Assembly: GCA_002369195.1 (NCBI GenBank)
Contig: DFEW01000005.1
Location: 1-17,560 of the forward strand
Origin: Christensenella sp. UBA3792
Lineage (GTDB): Bacteria > Bacillota > Clostridia > Christensenellales > CAG-138
Direction: 5' to 3'
DNA: 17,560 nucleotides
Numbering within the stretch: position 1 is the first letter of the stretch; every line of letters starts with the position of its first letter. This document shows, piece after piece, positions 14,191-17,560 of the stretch. Position numbers and translations under genes: made by a program. Under the pieces are notes generated by a model. The model searched no databases and was not told where the DNA came from. It saw nothing but the letters and a program-made list of their open reading frames with translations.

Positions 14191-15531
14191 ATGAAAAAGT
14201 TTGTCGCTCTGATGTTGGCACTCGTGATGGTCCTCGGGCTGATCGCCTGCGGCACCAACCAGTCTGCAAACACCGACAAAAAGGACTCTGCTGTGAAGCA
14301 GGTCATCCAGCAGGCACAGGGCATGACGCTCGAAGAGCTCTGCAAGAAGGCAATCGAAGAATCGAACGGCGCAACGTTCTACGGCGTGGGCAACTCCAGC
14401 CGCGGCAAGTCCGCTCTTCCGCTGTTCATTGAGTATCTGCAGACGCTCGATCCGAACTACACGCTGAACTTCGAATGGCAGCAGCCGAAGAACAACAAGA
14501 TCTTCGATCAGCTGACCGCCGACTCCCTGAAGGATAAGGGCACCTTCGCGGTCACCCTGATCCAGGACGGCAATCAGATCGAGAGCAAGATGGTCAAGAC
14601 CGGCATTCTCGATACGTTCATTCCGCTCGACTGGGCGAAGGCGAACAACACCACCGCGGATGCGTACAAGGGCTATCTGCCGCTGCAGACGCTGAACAAG
14701 GTCTTCGAGTACAACTGCACCGGTTCCAAGACCTTTACAAACTGCTGGGACTTCGTCGCGGAAGGCGAGCACGGCCTGTTCATGGCGATCGATTCCGAGA
14801 TCGTCGGCAAGAACTTCCTGCTCATGCTCACGCAGGAAAAGTACGCGGCTTATCTGAAGGATGCGTTCGACAAGCTCGACGCTGACAAGCAGGCATACTT
14901 CAAGCCCGTCATCGAGTCTCTCGAAGGCGACGCGAAGGAACTCGGTCTCGGCGAGAACGGCGCATACGCGCTCGCCTGGATCAAGCTCTGGGTAGAAAGC
15001 TACATGGCAGTCGAGGATGACGGCCCGATCTGCAACACGCTGGTCTCCTCCTCCGCAACCGATCAGTTCGGTCTGCTCGTGTACTCCAAGCTTCGTTCCG
15101 TTGAGGAATCCGACACCGTCTCCAAGAACAACATCAAGGTTGCGGCGTATCAGGATGGCTTCGAGGGCATCGGCGGCTACGGCTACTGCCACTACATGTT
15201 CGTTCCGGACAACAGCCCGCTTCCGTGGACCGCTTGCGCGTTCATCGCGTACATCACCTGCACCGTTGACGGCTTCTCCGCATGGGGCAAGGATATGGGC
15301 GGTTACTCCTCCAACCCGACCGTTGCGGCGGGCACCGAAGAGAAGTACGGTCACAGCAAGGGCGGCTACAACGAGGCAGGCGAGAACGAATTCGACTGCA
15401 AGAACGACCGCGGCTATGACTGGTGGGTCAACCAGGGCAAGCTTGTTATCGAGGATCCGGAATACTGCGCATCCGTTGCGTTCACCGTCGGCTCCTGGAT
15501 CGAGCTTCTGACGAAGTATAAGCCCGAATAA
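14191..15531 (+). CDS. Lipoprotein ABC transporter substrate-binding protein (iron/polyamine/phosphonate class)
   Basis: A 446-aa secreted lipoprotein: basic MKK start, hydrophobic core and lipobox LIAC with lipidated Cys20, anchoring it to the outer face of the membrane. The mature part is a two-lobed binding protein; ATFYGVGNSSRGKSALPLFIEYL is the usual first strand-helix unit and FIPLDWAKANN a mid-domain segment. The order lipoprotein, double permease, ATPase is that of FbpABC/PotABCD/PhnSTU-type importers, but I cannot name the ligand. The mature protein has nine further cysteines (in motifs such as YNCTG, TNCWD, PICNT, GYCHY, ITCTV, FDCKN), high for a binding protein of an anaerobe. GGAGGG five bases upstream fixes the ATG. 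Codon use is visibly biased (AAG, AAC, TTC, ATC preferred), as in abundant proteins. A strong stem-loop follows the stop. Confidence 0.85.
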   Translation: MKKFVALMLALVMVLGLIACGTNQSANTDKKDSAVKQVIQQAQGMTLEELCKKAIEESNGATFYGVGNSSRGKSALPLFIEYLQTLDPNYTLNFEWQQPKNNKIFDQLTADSLKDKGTFAVTLIQDGNQIESKMVKTGILDTFIPLDWAKANNTTADAYKGYLPLQTLNKVFEYNCTGSKTFTNCWDFVAEGEHGLFMAIDSEIVGKNFLLMLTQEKYAAYLKDAFDKLDADKQAYFKPVIESLEGDAKELGLGENGAYALAWIKLWVESYMAVEDDGPICNTLVSSSATDQFGLLVYSKLRSVEESDTVSKNNIKVAAYQDGFEGIGGYGYCHYMFVPDNSPLPWTACAFIAYITCTVDGFSAWGKDMGGYSSNPTVAAGTEEKYGHSKGGYNEAGENEFDCKNDRGYDWWVNQGKLVIEDPEYCASVAFTVGSWIELLTKYKPE

Positions 15532-15552
15532 GTATCGTAACGACTGACAATG

Positions 15553-15588
15553 ATCGGAGGCGCCTTAAACACTTAGGGCGCCTCCGAT
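15553..15588 (+). other. Perfect 12-bp stem-loop between binding protein and permease
   Basis: ATCGGAGGCGCC (15553-15564) and GGCGCCTCCGAT (15577-15588) are exact inverse complements around a 12-base loop. No T-run follows (next bases GGAATAGAGG), so it is not a standard terminator. A hairpin here between binding protein and permease commonly protects the upstream mRNA or reduces downstream expression, giving more binding protein than permease. It also sits eight bases ahead of the permease ribosome binding site. Confidence 0.75.
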
Positions 15589-15607
15589 GGAATAGAGGGA
15601 GGAATTC

Positions 15608-17437
15608 GTGCAAACAGCCGCACCCACACGCGCCATGAAGCGGCGCATTCGGCTCAATAAGCTGAAAACGTTTTTCTCAAAACCGCAAAACATCATCCTG
15701 CTGGTCCTCGGTCTCATTCTGACGGTCACGACCGTCGCGCCGATTGTCGCGATCGCAAAGGATACGATCACGATCCATCCCGGCACGATCGACGCCAACC
15801 TGTCCGGCAAGACGGAGGGCTACACGCTCGTCAACTACGTCGATCTGTTCACCTCGCGCACCGCAAAGACGAATCTGTGGACGCCGCTGCTCAACACGCT
15901 GCTGCTGTCCACCATCTCCTGCGTTGTCTCGATCGTATTCGGCGGCGTTTTTGCGTTTTTGGTTACCAGAACCAATCTGAAATTCCGCAAGTATTTAAGC
16001 TCCATCTTCATCTTCCCGTACATCATGCCGCAATGGACGCTCGCGGTTGTGTGGAAGAACCTCTTCTACTCGAACGTCATCACGCACAGCGCGGACGGTC
16101 TGCTCGCGTCGGTCTTCCATATCACGATGCCGGCATGGTGGTGCCAGGGTCTGTTCCCCTCGGCGGTGGTGCTCGGTCTGCACTATGCGCCGTTTGCGTA
16201 TATCCTGATCGGCGGCATCTTCCGCAACATGGACGCAAACCTTGAGGAGGCGGCGACGATCCTCGACACGCCGCGCTGGAAGACGATGTTCCGCATTACG
16301 CTCCCGATGATCAAGCCCGCGATCCTTTCGACGGTCCTGCTGGTCTTCGGCAGCTCGATGGGCAGCTATCCGGTCCCGCATTACCTGAACTTCGAAACGC
16401 TTTCCACGAAGTACATTTCGCTGAACAGCTCGCGCACCGGTGAAGCGTCGATCCTCGCGATCGTCATGATGATCTTCGGCGTCGCGATCCTGCTTGCAAA
16501 CCAGCTCACCTTAAAGAGCCGCAAGAGCTACACGACCGTCACGGGCAAGTCCGGTCAGATCTCGCGGTTCAACCTCGGCAAGACCGGCAAGTACGTAATC
16601 GGCGCGATCTTCATCGTCATCACGTTCTTCACGAGCATCTACCCCATCATCTCGTTCGCGTTCGAAACGTTCCTACCGAACCCCGGCGACTACAGCTTCC
16701 TTTACACCGGCAACGTCGCGAACCTGACGACCAAGTGGTGGATCACCGCCGAGAACGTCACCGAGAACGGTATGTACGGCCAGCAGGGCATGCTGTACAA
16801 TAAGACGATCTGGCACGCTTACGGCGGCACGATGCTCGTCTCCGTCGCATGCGCGCTCACGGCCGGCACGATCGGCACGCTGATCGGCTACGCGGTATCG
16901 AAGAACCGTCGCAGCAAGTGGGCGAACTACGTCAACAACGTCGCGTTCCTGCCGTACCTGATGCCGTCGATCGCGGTCGGCGTCGCGTTCTTCATCCTGT
17001 TCTCGAACAAGTACGTCAACCTGTTCAATACCTACTGGCTGCTGATCATCGTCGGTACCGTCAAGTACATCCCGTTTGCCAGCCGTGCATCGCTGAACTC
17101 CATGCTGCAGCTGTCGGGCGAGATCGAAGAAGCGGCGATCATTCAGGACATCCCGTGGTTCAAGCGCATGTTCCGCATCATCGTGCCGATCCAGAAATCC
17201 TCGATCATCAGCGGATTTATGCTGCCGTTCATGACCTGCTTGAGAGAGCTGTCGCTGTTCCTGCTGCTTTGTACGCAGGGCTACATTCTCTCCACGACGC
17301 TCGACTATTTCGATGAAATGGGTCTGTACGCGTTCTCGAGCGGTATCAACCTGATCCTGATCGTCACGATCCTGATCTTCAACACAGTCGTCAACAAAAT
17401 CACGGGCGCAAGCTTAGATGAAGGCATCGGAGGTTAA
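15608..17437 (+). CDS. Fused double-domain ABC transporter permease (FbpB-like)
   Basis: A 609-aa inner-membrane protein with two complete permease halves, about twelve membrane segments, so one chain replaces a permease pair. Each half has an EAA loop for docking the ATPase: residues ~212-240 (NLEEAATILDTPRWKTMFRI.LP) and ~504-532 (EIEEAAIIQDIPWFKRMFRIIVP). The first membrane segment is at ~28-50 and a long extracytoplasmic loop follows (~51-90). This architecture is that of FbpB/AfuB-type iron(III) and some thiamine, polyamine or phosphonate permeases. The GTG start at 15608 is supported by GGGAGG five bases upstream; the next in-frame ATG (residue 10) has no such site. It precedes the ATPase by two bases. 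Confidence 0.9.
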   Translation: MQTAAPTRAMKRRIRLNKLKTFFSKPQNIILLVLGLILTVTTVAPIVAIAKDTITIHPGTIDANLSGKTEGYTLVNYVDLFTSRTAKTNLWTPLLNTLLLSTISCVVSIVFGGVFAFLVTRTNLKFRKYLSSIFIFPYIMPQWTLAVVWKNLFYSNVITHSADGLLASVFHITMPAWWCQGLFPSAVVLGLHYAPFAYILIGGIFRNMDANLEEAATILDTPRWKTMFRITLPMIKPAILSTVLLVFGSSMGSYPVPHYLNFETLSTKYISLNSSRTGEASILAIVMMIFGVAILLANQLTLKSRKSYTTVTGKSGQISRFNLGKTGKYVIGAIFIVITFFTSIYPIISFAFETFLPNPGDYSFLYTGNVANLTTKWWITAENVTENGMYGQQGMLYNKTIWHAYGGTMLVSVACALTAGTIGTLIGYAVSKNRRSKWANYVNNVAFLPYLMPSIAVGVAFFILFSNKYVNLFNTYWLLIIVGTVKYIPFASRASLNSMLQLSGEIEEAAIIQDIPWFKRMFRIIVPIQKSSIISGFMLPFMTCLRELSLFLLLCTQGYILSTTLDYFDEMGLYAFSSGINLILIVTILIFNTVVNKITGASLDEGIGG

Positions 17438-17439
17438 TT

Positions 17440-17560
17440 ATGCCGAAAATCGTATTGGAAAACATCACGAAGCGTTGGAAGAAATTCTACGCCGTCGAAA
17501 ATCTGAATCTCGTCATCGAGGACAACGCGTTCGTCACGCTGCTCGGTCCGTCCGGCTGCG
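17440..17560 (+). CDS. ABC transporter ATP-binding protein, partial (N-terminus only)
   Basis: The first 40 codons of the importer ATPase. The reading begins MPKIVLENITKRWKKFYAVENL, continues NLVIEDNAFVTLLGPSGCG and stops inside Walker A (GPSGCGK.. expected). The A-loop aromatic (Trp/Phe/Tyr in KRWKKFYAV) and the VENLNLVIEDNAFVTLLGPSG form are as in the PotA/FbpC/MalK group. CGGAGG six bases upstream of the ATG fixes the start. Two bases after the permease stop, it completes the binding protein-permease-ATPase operon. The remainder is beyond the window. Confidence 0.92.
   Translation, partial: MPKIVLENITKRWKKFYAVENLNLVIEDNAFVTLLGPSGC

Noticed and set aside
13919..14194. Small open frames (91 and 65 codons) in the divergent gap before the lipoprotein gene
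   Set aside because: They overlap both promoters, lack ribosome binding sites and show no protein-like pattern; the gap is regulatory.
14095..15354. A 419-codon minus-strand frame opposite the lipoprotein gene
   Set aside because: No start signal, no recognisable motif, and the plus strand carries a clear lipobox protein in a conserved operon.

Overview
The window reads as one contiguous piece of a GC-rich Bacillota (Clostridia-type) genome. The evidence is strong AGGAGG-type ribosome binding sites before almost every gene, canonical TTGACA/TATAAT-like promoters, tight operons with ATGA overlaps, a Gram-positive-style lipoprotein binding protein, and family choices (DUF624/YesL-like, DUF5058, YwaF-like, M42, cytidylate-kinase-like) common in gut or rumen Clostridia. 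The taxonomic call is an inference. I see no rRNA, tRNA, CRISPR array, insertion sequence or prophage gene. Both ends cut through genes.

Region 1 (1-5977) is a carbohydrate-uptake locus. On the minus strand, in transcription order, lie a YgjV-like membrane protein, a DUF624/YesL-like membrane protein, a very large secreted binding protein (about 975 aa, beta-sandwich-like modules joined to a sugar-binding-protein domain) and the start of a MalF-type sugar permease cut by the window edge. Divergent from them is a GH10 xylanase-like enzyme with no signal peptide. Three promoters here carry closely similar palindromic motifs (AAACG[A/T]TT core), which suggests one LacI-family regulator or CcpA. 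A workable model is import of xylan-derived oligosaccharides followed by cytoplasmic cleavage.

Region 2 (6018-9941) is a plus-strand operon: DUF5058 membrane protein, a second multi-spanning membrane protein of unknown family, a membrane-anchored M20 metallopeptidase and an ABC-class cytosolic ATPase. It ends at a bidirectional terminator. This is the least understood part and the best candidate for an undescribed system, possibly a two-subunit transporter coupled to hydrolysis of a peptide or amino-acid conjugate.

Region 3 (9946-13950) holds single housekeeping-type genes: a YbaK/EbsC-type tRNA deacylase (minus), a YwaF-like membrane protein (plus), and a minus-strand operon of HAD-IIB phosphatase, M42 aminopeptidase and cytidylate-kinase-like protein.

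Region 4 (14117-17560) is a plus-strand ABC importer of the iron/polyamine/phosphonate class: cysteine-rich lipoprotein, a perfect 12-bp intergenic stem-loop, a fused double-domain permease (609 aa) and the first 40 codons of the ATPase.
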